In this document: piece by piece, positions 1 through 9,810 of the stretch
How the letters are laid out: every line of letters starts with the position of its first letter
Position numbering within the stretch: position 1 is the first letter of the stretch
Assembly (NCBI GenBank): GCA_002030015.1
Contig: LQBH01000010.1
Span: forward strand, 1-64,000
From: a delta proteobacterium MLS_D
GTDB lineage: Bacteria; Desulfobacterota; Syntrophia; Syntrophales; UBA2210
DNA: 64,000 nt
Reading direction: 5' to 3'
The notes under the pieces: model-generated
What the model was told of the DNA's origin: nothing
The model's database searches: none
The model's input: only the letters and a program-made list of their open reading frames with translations
Translations under genes and position numbers: made by a program

Positions 1-249
1 TGATCATTGAGTAATTGCCACAACGGTGACTCACGAGGCTTTCTGCCACGATAGACCTCCGCCTTGCCGTTTGGGTCCATTGCAGTCCCTTTGTGCTAAT
101 GACAAAGGCTGCAATTTACCCGGCAATACTGATATTTTTCTTAACGGTGAACTCTTTTGGCCATCCCCTGGATCTCCGACCAACCCATTCCGAATTATCC
201 AGAGGAAGAGATGTGTTCTGGCAGTCTCAACCATTTAAGCAAAGTTGCA

Positions 250-290
250 GGTTAAGACTATTCCTGATATGCGTAACACCTGAACAGTAG
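250..290 (+). repeat. Imperfect direct repeat, copy 1
   Basis: ggttaagactattcctgatatgcgtaacacctgaacagtag; about 35/41 identical to 1881-1921, including an 18-nt identical run. Confidence 0.7.
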
Positions 291-378
291 TAAGGTATTG
301 ATTCAAAAACAAAAGAAATTAGAGATGTTTGAGTTGGCTATCTCAACTCTTGGCATAATCAGCTGCACAATGACCATG

Positions 379-666
379 TCAACCTTCCAGGACCCCGCGA
401 AGTTTCCTCCCCAGGTCTTTCATCGAGAACGGTTTCTGGATGAAGTGCACCTCTTCGTCCAGCACACCGTGGAGGCCGATGACGTTGGTGGCGTAGCTGG
501 ACATGAACAGACGCTTTAAATCCGAGTAGTGGGAGAGGAGGTTTACGGCTAACTGCCGGCCATCCATCTCTGGCATCACCAGGTCGGCCATCACCAGGTC
601 GATCCGTCCCCGATGTATATGAGCCTGACGGATCGCCTCGCCGGCGGTGGTGGGCGGCCTGGGCAA
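379..666 (-). pseudogene. Truncated response-regulator receiver domain (hybrid kinase remnant)
   Basis: IDLVMADLVMPEMDG phospho-acceptor region and FIQKPFSMKDLGRKLR C-terminal part; N-terminal part of the domain missing or out of frame. Confidence 0.6.
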
Positions 667-1122
667 GTTCGGTAGGTGTCAATAGGTGATGCAGGCTGGC
701 GTAAAAATTTTACCTCCAACCTTCCGGTTCAAAACCGATAGACCACCGCCCTTGTAGGTAAAAGCACCTAACCAATAATAGGTAATTATCCCAGCTTGGC
801 AGTACTGCAAAAATGGGCTATGCTCAAATGCAGTTTTCCGTCTATAAAAGTAATTACAGGGGAAAATCATGGAGTTACTCATAAACTGTATAAGAACCAG
901 GGAATGTGATGTACGCCGCTACCGTGACAATTCTGGGGCGATTGTCGGCAGCAAGGAAACCGGCAGATTATTATGAGAAAATATTCAATCTGTAACCAAA
1001 CCGTAAGATGCTCTCTGATACCATACCGACAGACGGGGGCCTCTCTCCCCGCAACTCAGGGTCAGTCTGGGCACTGGTTCGGGTAACAATTAGCCAAAAC
1101 GTTCTCTTTAGTGGGGGCTACC

Positions 1123-1299
1123 ATGGAATATTCTCAGCTGTACGTTTTCGTGCTCTTCATCCCGGTGGTACTACAGATTCTCCTTCCCCTGGCAATTTTG
1201 GCCGGATTTTGCCTGCTGCACCTCAGTTCTCTGCTGTTCAACCAGATATCCCGGAAGGAGGAGCAGTTGACAGGGGCAACGGCAGCGGTAGCGCAGTAG
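1123..1299 (+). CDS. Small hydrophobic protein, hypothetical
   Basis: MEYSQLYVFVLFIPVVLQILLPLAILAGFCLLHLSSLL; one long hydrophobic segment. Confidence 0.35.
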   Translation: MEYSQLYVFVLFIPVVLQILLPLAILAGFCLLHLSSLLFNQISRKEEQLTGATAAVAQ

Positions 1300-1421
1300 C
1301 AGTAACAGCTGGCGGTGCAATGCCGCCATGCCGGTGACGAAAATCAACCCAGTGCTGAATAGGCTGCATGGACGGGTGAAGTTCACCCGGGAAATCGGAC
1401 AACCGTTGGAAAACGCCAGCA

Positions 1422-1619
1422 ATGGAGGACAAGGTGAAAGAACCACAACCGGACAATGCGGAAAAAATCTGGCAACGATGGGAAATCTATCCTGAAGTGC
1501 AGAAGCAGTCGATCCTCCACGAGTTTCGCCGCAGGCAGCCGGAGAGCTATTATAACAGGGAACAGCTGCTTGCCTTCCTCCAGGAAAAATTTGCTGGCGG
1601 TGACAGCCTGACGAGGTGA
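1422..1619 (+). CDS. Hypothetical protein, 65 aa
   Basis: ORF only. Confidence 0.3.
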   Translation: MEDKVKEPQPDNAEKIWQRWEIYPEVQKQSILHEFRRRQPESYYNREQLLAFLQEKFAGGDSLTR

Positions 1620-1880
1620 TTTTTTCCTACTGCGAAGAGAAGACTGCGTTGTTCCCGGCCTCTTTTTTGCCAGACGCACCAGCCGATGACCGTTGCCGGG
1701 CAATACCAGGACGGTTTAGATCGGTGAGGTGATGGGGTGATAAGTCTCTACTTTTTGCGGCACCCCTAAAAAACTTGCTCTCTGACCGGGGCCGTTCCAA
1801 TTTTAACTTTCAGCGTAGCTTTCTCACTCCAATCTTGCAAGATTTGTCCTGGTAAGCCTCCGTCTGTGAACATACCTCAC

Positions 1881-1921
1881 GGTTGACCTTGTTCCTGATA
1901 TGCGTAACAACTGAACAGTAG
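1881..1921 (+). repeat. Imperfect direct repeat, copy 2
   Basis: ggttgaccttgttcctgatatgcgtaacaactgaacagtag. Confidence 0.7.
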
Positions 1922-2175
1922 CAATCTCTCCTCTGGTCACGATCGTCTATATGTGAGATTTCAAATGGTAATCTTAATGCCATGATGATCGATAAGGAAA
2001 TTGTTATCTTGCATTATTGTAGCTTGAAACAGAACAACTTTGTACGGATTATTAGCGGTTATCTCTGCAGTTTGTGTTGACTCAAAAACAGTGTCTGCAA
2101 AATAGGCCGACCTTGTCTGATACTGTCCGGTATTTCCGGTTATTGGGCCACTGATCTGGCTCATCGATACTCCTG

Positions 2176-5100
2176 TTATGTTGTGATTATTTTTCTTTGT
2201 GCTCTATCAGTTTTCACCGACGTAAGACCGAGATCATCGAGAATCGAATAGAACGACGGTACAACAATCAGCACGAGTACTGTAGAGGCCATCATCCCAA
2301 AAACAATGCTAACAGCCAGGGGGATGAGAACCTGAGCCTGTGGACTCTTCTCTGACAACAGGGGGAGCAGGCCGGCAATAGTCGTAAGCGAGGTCAAGAG
2401 CACCGCACGAAAGCGTTCCCGGCTGGCCCGGCAAGCCGCTTCAGCAACACTCACACCTTTTCCAACATGGAGCTTAATGAACTCTACCAGCAGAATAGAA
2501 TCGTTGACCACGATTCCTGCCAAAGAGGCGGCCCCGAGCAGCCCCGGCATGGAAAGGTTCAACCCCATAAAGATGTGGCCCCAGATAACCCCGATAAGGG
2601 CTAATGGAATGGCAACCATGACCACCACCGGCTCTATGTAGCTGCGGAACTGAAAACTGAGAAGAATAAAAATCCCCACGAGGCCGATAAGAAAACCACG
2701 GGCCATGGATAAACCGGTTTCAGCAGACTCCTTGGTCTCACCTTCCACACTGATGAAGATCCGAGGATATTTCTTCTGAAATTCCGGCATAAACGACCGA
2801 TGAAACGCCTTTATTATCTGACTGGTATTGGTAATGCGTGGATCAACATCACCTTGGACGGTTACCGTACGCATCCCGTCGACTGTGGCAATGCGCCCAT
2901 ATCCTCTGTTATCGGTCAACTCTGCCACAGCTTCGAGAGGGGCCTGTTTGCCATCAGGCAGGGTGACGTGAAAATACCTAAGGTCCGCCAAAGAGTTGCG
3001 GTCTTCATCCCGCATGCGCACATCGATTTCATACGACTCTCGGCCAACCTGGATTTCGCTGGCCGTACGACCGTAAAAGGCGCTGCGCAGCTGAGAGGCC
3101 AGGCTCTCAGCATCCAGCCCCAATCCCTTTGCGCCTTCACGCATTCGGGCGTTGATTTCCAACTTCCCAGGCCGCAGATCGTCCGATAAGTCAAATACCC
3201 CTTCGAACTGTGCCAGCCAATCCTGCAGTTCCAATGAGGCCGCTTTCAACTGCTGCAGATCCTTGCCACTCAAACGAATGTCTATGGGGCGACCGGCAGG
3301 GCCCAAACTGTACTCCCCGAATTTCAATGAGATAACGTCAGGTAGCTCACCCGTCAACTGCCGCCAGCGGTTGATTACATCGTCAATCCGAGCGTTGCGG
3401 ATTTCGGCGGAAAGCAGATCGACAGACACTGTGGCCACATGGGCGCCGGACTCCGATGCCTCCGTGTTGACATTGAACTGGGTGGATACGTTTTTCACCA
3501 GGTCCTGCCCGCCTGGTTGCCGTGGTGCAAACTCAGAATTGACATCATCGATAGCCTCGGTCAGTCGACTGACCAGCTCTTCGGTTCGTTCCAGTGGCGT
3601 CCCTTGGGGAAGCAGGACGTGAGCCACGACAACATCGCCATCGATGTCGGGAAAGGCTTTATACTTCAGGTAGCCGGCAGCAAACATACCCACCGAAATG
3701 ATAATCGTCGCAACACTGATGCCCACGGTGAGATATCGCCAGCGGACAGCAAGGTCGACCACAGGGCCAAGCACATTTTCGCGCAGGCTGTCGATGACAC
3801 CATCGAAACGGTGACGGAACTGCCTTTTTTTACCAGGATCGTAATGGGCAAGAGAATGGGCAAGATGGTTGGGCAGGATCAGAAAAGCCTCAATCAGACT
3901 TACGACAAGAACCACAATCAACACTACCGGCATCACTTTGAGCACCTTGCCCATGTTGCCTTCCAGAAAGGCCAGAGGCCCGAATACGCAAATGGTGGTG
4001 ATAAAAGAGGCGAATACACCGTTTTTCACTTCGCCCACGCCTTCGATAACTGCACTCAGGGCGGATTTTCCCCGGGACAGATGACTGGCCACATTCTCGG
4101 ACAAAACGATGGCATCATCCATCAACAACCCCAGGGCAATGAGCAGCCCCACCATCGTTATCATGTTTACGGAGTACCCGATCAGGGACATAAAGAAAAA
4201 GGTCCCGAAAAAAGAGACCGGCAGTCCAGCAGTCACCCAGAATGAAAGCCTCAAATTGAAAAAGAGCCACAAGGTAAGAAATACCAGCAATAGCCCCTGC
4301 AAGCCGTTTTTCACCAGTAGCTGTAATCGGTCCCGTATGATTGAGGAAGTGTCTTTGGTCATGGTAAGTTGCACTCCCGCAGGGGCGATCTCCTGCTCGT
4401 ATTTCACAAACTCCGCAACCTTATCATACACCGTGAGTGTATCCTCAACTTTGGTTTTGCTGATTGCGAGCAACCCACCGCGCTGGCCGTTAAACATGAA
4501 CTTATCCTCGGCCAGTTCAAACTGATCCCTTATTCTGGCAATATCGCCGAGGTAAATTTCGGCGCCGTTTTCACTGGCGTAGACCACAAGGTCTTCAAAG
4601 GCCATGGGGGTTTTGCGCTCGTCGGTGAAGCGTAGCAGGATTTCCTGGTCCTTGGTTTCGATTGAGCCGGCAGGCAGATTCACACTCTGGCGGGAGATAA
4701 TAGTGGCAATGTCGTCCAGCGATATGCCGTATTGCATGAGGATGGCGGCTGGAATCTCGATGCGAATCTGACGCTCGGAAAATCCGTTCACCGTCACCAG
4801 GGATACGCCGGCCAGATACTTGAGGCGATCTTTGAGATCTTCACAGTAGTTTTTCAAGTCGGTCACATCCATGGGACCAGTGACGGCAATTGACACTACA
4901 CCATCGGTCCGGTTGAGCTCTGTAACCACAGGGGCCTCGACCTTATCCGGAAAATCGGCAATGGAGTCAACCACCGTCTTGATGTCCATCATAAAACTGG
5001 CCATGTCGCCGCCGGGCTGCATCTCGACGGTTACGGATCCCACCCCTTCCTTGGCTTCGGAGTTGACCTCCCTGACATAACTGACCCCGTCCACGGCATC

Positions 5101-5298
5101 CTCAATACGCCGACATATGGCGTCCTCCACATCCTCGGCTGTGGCGCCGGGATAGACAACTGTGATCTGAACCTTGTCGGCAGAAAAGTCGGGAAAAGTC
5201 TCTCGTTGCAGGGTAGGAAGGGTGACCGCGCCAAGCACCAGGAAAAAAATCATCAAAAGATTTGCAGCAGTGGAGTGTTCGGCAAAAAAACGAATCAT
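2176..5298 (-). CDS. RND efflux transporter, inner-membrane permease (AcrB/HAE1 type)
   Basis: 1040 aa, RND topology; adjacent to adaptor and outer-membrane factor genes. Confidence 0.95.
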   Translation of the reverse strand: MIRFFAEHSTAANLLMIFFLVLGAVTLPTLQRETFPDFSADKVQITVVYPGATAEDVEDAICRRIEDAVDGVSYVREVNSEAKEGVGSVTVEMQPGGDMASFMMDIKTVVDSIADFPDKVEAPVVTELNRTDGVVSIAVTGPMDVTDLKNYCEDLKDRLKYLAGVSLVTVNGFSERQIRIEIPAAILMQYGISLDDIATIISRQSVNLPAGSIETKDQEILLRFTDERKTPMAFEDLVVYASENGAEIYLGDIARIRDQFELAEDKFMFNGQRGGLLAISKTKVEDTLTVYDKVAEFVKYEQEIAPAGVQLTMTKDTSSIIRDRLQLLVKNGLQGLLLVFLTLWLFFNLRLSFWVTAGLPVSFFGTFFFMSLIGYSVNMITMVGLLIALGLLMDDAIVLSENVASHLSRGKSALSAVIEGVGEVKNGVFASFITTICVFGPLAFLEGNMGKVLKVMPVVLIVVLVVSLIEAFLILPNHLAHSLAHYDPGKKRQFRHRFDGVIDSLRENVLGPVVDLAVRWRYLTVGISVATIIISVGMFAAGYLKYKAFPDIDGDVVVAHVLLPQGTPLERTEELVSRLTEAIDDVNSEFAPRQPGGQDLVKNVSTQFNVNTEASESGAHVATVSVDLLSAEIRNARIDDVINRWRQLTGELPDVISLKFGEYSLGPAGRPIDIRLSGKDLQQLKAASLELQDWLAQFEGVFDLSDDLRPGKLEINARMREGAKGLGLDAESLASQLRSAFYGRTASEIQVGRESYEIDVRMRDEDRNSLADLRYFHVTLPDGKQAPLEAVAELTDNRGYGRIATVDGMRTVTVQGDVDPRITNTSQIIKAFHRSFMPEFQKKYPRIFISVEGETKESAETGLSMARGFLIGLVGIFILLSFQFRSYIEPVVVMVAIPLALIGVIWGHIFMGLNLSMPGLLGAASLAGIVVNDSILLVEFIKLHVGKGVSVAEAACRASRERFRAVLLTSLTTIAGLLPLLSEKSPQAQVLIPLAVSIVFGMMASTVLVLIVVPSFYSILDDLGLTSVKTDRAQRKIITT

Positions 5299-5310
5299 AA
5301 CCGGTTCTCC

Positions 5311-6708
5311 TCAGCGCACATCGGTGAGTCCCAGGGCCTGGGACATAAGCCGCTTCTTCATTGCGGCATCCTCCTGTGGAGTCAGCAACATGCCTTCCAC
5401 TGCCGACATCAGATCGGACACCACCACCTGTTCACCGACGGCCAAACCTGTACGAACGACAGCGAAGTCGGATTGGGTGAATGACACCTCTACCGATCGC
5501 CGTCTCAACCGGTTCTCCCTATCCACGACAAAGACCCTGCCATCATGCAGGGCGGAACGGGGTATGACGACCTGTTCGACAATGGGACGACCGCTGACTT
5601 CGACTTCACAGAACATGTTGCGCATTAAGGGCGGACGTTGACCGACAATGATGAGATCATATGGATTATCAACAGCAATAATGACACCTAAGGTACGAGT
5701 CTGAGCGTCAAGAGTTGCGTCCGTACGTGTGAAGTCTGCATCCCAGACGGCCTTTTGGTGACCATTTACCTGACGAACTTTTACCTTTAAACCATAAAGA
5801 TCGCGGATTTTATCCATCCGGATGCGATCCATGGTTGCAGTCGTAGCGGTAACCGGTTCGTTGCCGACTTCCGCAATAAGCTTCTGTACTGATTCCAGGG
5901 GCAGTTGGGCGTTGATTTCGGCACGGTTTGTACCATCAGCACTGGCGATCGAGGATCCTTGTTGAACATATTGGCCGATCTCTGCACTTGTTTCGGTGAT
6001 CCGACAGTTGAACGGAACCACGATTTCAGTTCGTTTCAGATCGACCTGAGCCTCTTCCAATTGAACCTGAGTGGCTTTGATCTCGGCTTTAAGAGCATTT
6101 CGTGAGGAAGGAATCAGGGCGATAGAATTTTTAATCTCCTGAACCTGGGCCAGTTGGTTTTGGTAATCCATCAACGACTTATCCAAGGTACTGCTGGAAA
6201 TAGAACGCGTTTTCATGGCTTGTTGATTGCGTTCCCACTCTTTCTGCTTGAGATTCAGCAGATTTTGCTGAATCTCAAGGGATAGACGATAGTTCTTTTC
6301 CTGGCTGTCCAATTCATCCATTTGGGCCTTGAGACTTTCGATATTGGCCGCCATCCGACTAGCTGCCAGTTGATAGTCAGTAGGGTCGATGCGGACCAGA
6401 ACCTCTCCGCCAGAAACAAAACTGCCCTTTTTGAATGCAGGACTCACCGCAACAATTCTACCGCTTACCTCGGGAATTACTTGCCATACCTGACCGGGTT
6501 CCACATACCCATAACCAATGGCGCGGGGCACAACATCCACAGATTCCAGAGAAATTGTGCGGACCTTTCGGGGTACCTCCGTGGCCTCCTTTTTTTCGAG
6601 TCCTTTCTGGTTGTTCACCATCATGATCACGGCAGCAACGGCAATGATCACCGGGACTACCGGCAACAATCGTTTCACCATTTCTTTATGCTTTATATTT
6701 GATTTCAT
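5311..6708 (-). CDS. RND efflux periplasmic adaptor (HlyD/MFP family)
   Basis: N-terminal TM segment, biotinyl-lipoyl-like and coiled-coil regions; operon context. Confidence 0.92.
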   Translation of the reverse strand: MKSNIKHKEMVKRLLPVVPVIIAVAAVIMMVNNQKGLEKKEATEVPRKVRTISLESVDVVPRAIGYGYVEPGQVWQVIPEVSGRIVAVSPAFKKGSFVSGGEVLVRIDPTDYQLAASRMAANIESLKAQMDELDSQEKNYRLSLEIQQNLLNLKQKEWERNQQAMKTRSISSSTLDKSLMDYQNQLAQVQEIKNSIALIPSSRNALKAEIKATQVQLEEAQVDLKRTEIVVPFNCRITETSAEIGQYVQQGSSIASADGTNRAEINAQLPLESVQKLIAEVGNEPVTATTATMDRIRMDKIRDLYGLKVKVRQVNGHQKAVWDADFTRTDATLDAQTRTLGVIIAVDNPYDLIIVGQRPPLMRNMFCEVEVSGRPIVEQVVIPRSALHDGRVFVVDRENRLRRRSVEVSFTQSDFAVVRTGLAVGEQVVVSDLMSAVEGMLLTPQEDAAMKKRLMSQALGLTDVR

Positions 6709-6717
6709 TTCTGATCG

Positions 6718-8190
6718 TTACTTCGTTTGACCGAATGCTGATTCCGTTGGAGGCATGACTTCCCACCCCCCTCCCAGCGCTTTATATAGCCTGACGAGGT
6801 TGGAGGTGACAGTCCCGTCACTCACGGCCAGTTGATCCTGAAAGGCGAGCAGGGAGCGCTGACTGTCCAGGACATCCTGAAAATCTGTCAATCCCGCTTG
6901 ATAGAGGTTGCGGGCCTGCTCTACCGCCCGATCGGCGGCTGCCGATGCCTCAACCAGAGTGTCCCTGCGAATTTGTTCATCTGCATAGGCCACCAGAGAA
7001 TTTTCTACATCTTCAAGCGCTTTCAAGATAGCGGCTTCGTATTGAATTAAGGCCTGCTCCTGCCGTGCGCTCTCAACCGCTATTTGCTGGCGGACTCGAC
7101 CTGCATCGAAAATACGCCAGGAAAAAGTCGGGCCAATGTTCATGGTTCTGTTGCCGAAGTTGAAAAGATTGCTGGTGGACAATGACTCGAGACCAATAGA
7201 GCCCGACAGGCTGAACTTGGGATACAGTTCGGCTGTTGCCACACCAATCCGGGCAGTCTGCGCCGCCAACTCCCATTCTGCCCGACGCACATCCGGCCGG
7301 CGACGCAGGGTCTCTGCCGGCACGCCCACCGCTATCTCCAGTGGAGCCACCGGAATGGGACGCTGCTGGAGCACCTCTTGAGGCAAATTGCCAGGTTGTC
7401 GCCCAATAAGCAGAGCCAAACGATTTTGCGCCTGTTCCAGTCCTGTGTTCAGAGAAGGTACTTCCGACCGGGTGGACTCCAGATTATAGCGGGCCTGATC
7501 GACTTCCAGTTGTGCAGCCAGACCAGCGTTGTAACGGTTTTGCACCAGCTTGAAGGTTTCCTCCTGGGCATCCCGGTTGGCTCGTGCGATGGCAAGACGG
7601 GTCTGGAAAGAACGCACTTCAATGTAGTTCAGTGCGATTTCAGCCGACATGCTCACCAGCACGTCGTACAGATCTTCCTGGCTTGCCGCTAGGTTCGCAT
7701 CGGCTTCCTCAAGCGAACGCCGGACACCCCCAAAAATATCAGCTTCCCAGCTAGCGTCAAAACCGATGCTGTAAAGGTCACGCTCTGCGCCGGTGCCGGT
7801 TGACTCGCTGGAGCGGGTTTTCATCGCTGAGCCGCCACTATTGAACGTTGGAAAACGGTCGGCAGCACTGATGCCACGTTTGGCGCGCGCCTCTCGCAGA
7901 CGTGCCTCAGCGCCGCGAACATCCAGGTTATCAGTGACTGCTTGCTCGATCAGCGAGGTCAATAGTGGATCATTGAGTGTCTGCCACCAGCTCGCCAAGG
8001 TCTCCGGAACCGTAGACTGGGAGTGCAGTCCCTGGCGCAATTCACCATGCCAACTATCCGGAAGTACCGTCTTCGGCCTCACATAATCCGGCCCGACGGT
8101 TGCACAACCGGACAACATCCACATCAATGAGAATACGATGGCAGCACCAGCCCTCATATTGCCACTATGCCTGCTTGAAAAGAGTTGCAT
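6718..8190 (-). CDS. Outer-membrane efflux lipoprotein (TolC-like, NodT family)
   Basis: Lipobox LSGC, then GPDYVRPKTVLPDSW; RRPDVRRAEWELAAQTARIGVATAELYPKFSLSGSIG. Confidence 0.95.
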   Translation of the reverse strand: MQLFSSRHSGNMRAGAAIVFSLMWMLSGCATVGPDYVRPKTVLPDSWHGELRQGLHSQSTVPETLASWWQTLNDPLLTSLIEQAVTDNLDVRGAEARLREARAKRGISAADRFPTFNSGGSAMKTRSSESTGTGAERDLYSIGFDASWEADIFGGVRRSLEEADANLAASQEDLYDVLVSMSAEIALNYIEVRSFQTRLAIARANRDAQEETFKLVQNRYNAGLAAQLEVDQARYNLESTRSEVPSLNTGLEQAQNRLALLIGRQPGNLPQEVLQQRPIPVAPLEIAVGVPAETLRRRPDVRRAEWELAAQTARIGVATAELYPKFSLSGSIGLESLSTSNLFNFGNRTMNIGPTFSWRIFDAGRVRQQIAVESARQEQALIQYEAAILKALEDVENSLVAYADEQIRRDTLVEASAAADRAVEQARNLYQAGLTDFQDVLDSQRSLLAFQDQLAVSDGTVTSNLVRLYKALGGGWEVMPPTESAFGQTK

Positions 8191-8194
8191 AAGT

Positions 8195-8845
8195 TTACTT
8201 CTGATTTAAGTTTCTTAATTTTTCAAGCTGATCAGAGGTTAGAATTGCAGACAATTTCTCAAAAGTTACTTTCTGATTATGTTTCAATGCCTTGAGGACT
8301 TTCAATTTTTCTCTCGGTCTCAATTCTTTTCCTGCGTTTTCAGAAGCGATTTCAAGGAATTGAGAAAGGTTGTAGCTGAAAACAGGAATTAATTTTTCGA
8401 GTTGTTCATCAGTAAAGCCGACTCTTGGCTGCAGGTCGATCAGTTGGATCTCTGCAACATCAGTACAAATCTCCTTCATCATCCTTTCCTGGATTGCCAG
8501 GAACTGTTCAAACTGCGCAGGTGTTACTGTTTTTTTAACTGTGTCATAATAATCTACCCGAGCTTTTTGAACCCCCCGGAGCATTTTTTTCGGGTCTCTG
8601 GTGTTTTTGTCTTTGTCATTCTCTTTTTTGAGTTGATTCAGAGTGTTGGTAAATTGATCTAGTCCGGAAGCCAGTTGCTGAGCCTGATCTGAGGTGAGAT
8701 TCAGTTCTGCAGTGAGCATTTCAAGAATATCCGACTGGTCCTTCTCAGCAGTCTGCGCCAATACTGACACACTGAAAACAAGACTAATGCACAGCGTTAC
8801 GGCACAGGCGATTGACCTGGTGATCGTTGATTTGTCCTTTTTCAC
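8195..8845 (-). CDS. Exported helical protein, Spy/CpxP-like, hypothetical
   Basis: Signal peptide; LNLTSDQAQQLAS and VTPAQFEQFLAIQERM motifs resembling LTxxQ-type proteins. Confidence 0.55.
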   Translation of the reverse strand: MKKDKSTITRSIACAVTLCISLVFSVSVLAQTAEKDQSDILEMLTAELNLTSDQAQQLASGLDQFTNTLNQLKKENDKDKNTRDPKKMLRGVQKARVDYYDTVKKTVTPAQFEQFLAIQERMMKEICTDVAEIQLIDLQPRVGFTDEQLEKLIPVFSYNLSQFLEIASENAGKELRPREKLKVLKALKHNQKVTFEKLSAILTSDQLEKLRNLNQK

Positions 8846-8938
8846 ATCTTTCTCCTGTTAAATGGTTTTTATTTTTTTTGGAGTTCTCAATTGATTTCGC
8901 ATCGTATCAAAGCAATATCAATTTTGATCGATGCAGCA

Positions 8939-8967
8939 ACTATAGAAGGGGTCTTGGGGGAGGTAAA
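8939..8967 (-). promoter_or_regulatory. Predicted sigma70-like promoter of the efflux operon
   Basis: On the minus strand: TTTACC (8967-8962), 17-nt spacer, TATAGT (8944-8939). Confidence 0.6.
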
Positions 8968-8977
8968 GACGGATGCC

Positions 8978-9011
8978 GGTGAATTGAACAAATTGACTGG
9001 TGAATTGAACA
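8978..9011 (-). promoter_or_regulatory. Candidate LytTR-regulator binding site (tandem direct repeat)
   Basis: GGTGAATTGAACA at 8978-8990 and again at 8999-9011, 21-bp period, 10 bp upstream of the -35 element. Confidence 0.65.
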
Positions 9012-9042
9012 CATTCGGGAGAAAGGCTTGATAACTGTCTGC

Positions 9043-9810
9043 TTAAACAGGGTTTTCAAGCCAATTCATGAAGGGCGTCACCTTTAATCGGCTCACGATT
9101 ATTTCCTTCTGAATTGGTATTGTTGCGTGAACAGATACTTTTCGATTGAAATGTGGTTCGACAAACTTTACCGCATCACGATTGATGATCATTTGACGAT
9201 TTATCCGAAAAAAGCGTTTGTCGTCAACCATCTCTTCTATTTCATTCATGGTCTTGAATAACACGTATACTTTCTGATCAACAGAATAGATGTTAATCGT
9301 CTCGTTCTCCAGATGAAACAAGAGTATATCCTTTACTTCAATGGGGCACATCTTCCCCCTGGCTTCAGCAATTATTGTCTTTTGAAAAGTTTTACTCCCC
9401 TGGAAAATGGACTGTATGTTCTCATAGCTATCCATGGCGTTCTTCAAAAAGGAGCTCTGTATTCTTTTCACTTTTTCAATTGCTTTTAGTACCTCATTAT
9501 CGTCAAAAGGTTTTAGTATATAATCAATACCGTTACTTTTAAATGCCTGCATAATATATTCGTCATGCGCCGTACAAAATACAATCGGGACACTCACTTC
9601 AACATGATTGAATATCTCAAAACATTGTCCGTCAGCAAGCTGTATATCCATGAAAATCAAATTGATTCCATCTTGAGCATTATTCAAGTAGTCAATCGTA
9701 CTTTCGATACTGTCCTGAATGCTTACAACAGAAAAATTCGATTGATTTTCTATCAAATCTTTCAATAATTCTGCTGCATGAGCTTCGTCTTCCACTATGA
9801 GAATATTCAT
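9043..9810 (-). CDS. LytTR-family response regulator
   Basis: Receiver domain (MNILIVEDEAHAAELL, LIFMDIQLADG, YILKPF) plus C-terminal LytTR-like domain (FFRINRQMIINRDAV). Confidence 0.92.
   Translation of the reverse strand: MNILIVEDEAHAAELLKDLIENQSNFSVVSIQDSIESTIDYLNNAQDGINLIFMDIQLADGQCFEIFNHVEVSVPIVFCTAHDEYIMQAFKSNGIDYILKPFDDNEVLKAIEKVKRIQSSFLKNAMDSYENIQSIFQGSKTFQKTIIAEARGKMCPIEVKDILLFHLENETINIYSVDQKVYVLFKTMNEIEEMVDDKRFFRINRQMIINRDAVKFVEPHFNRKVSVHATIPIQKEIIVSRLKVTPFMNWLENPV

Noticed and set aside
3439-4245. 268-aa plus-strand ORF
   Set aside because: Antisense to the RND permease gene.
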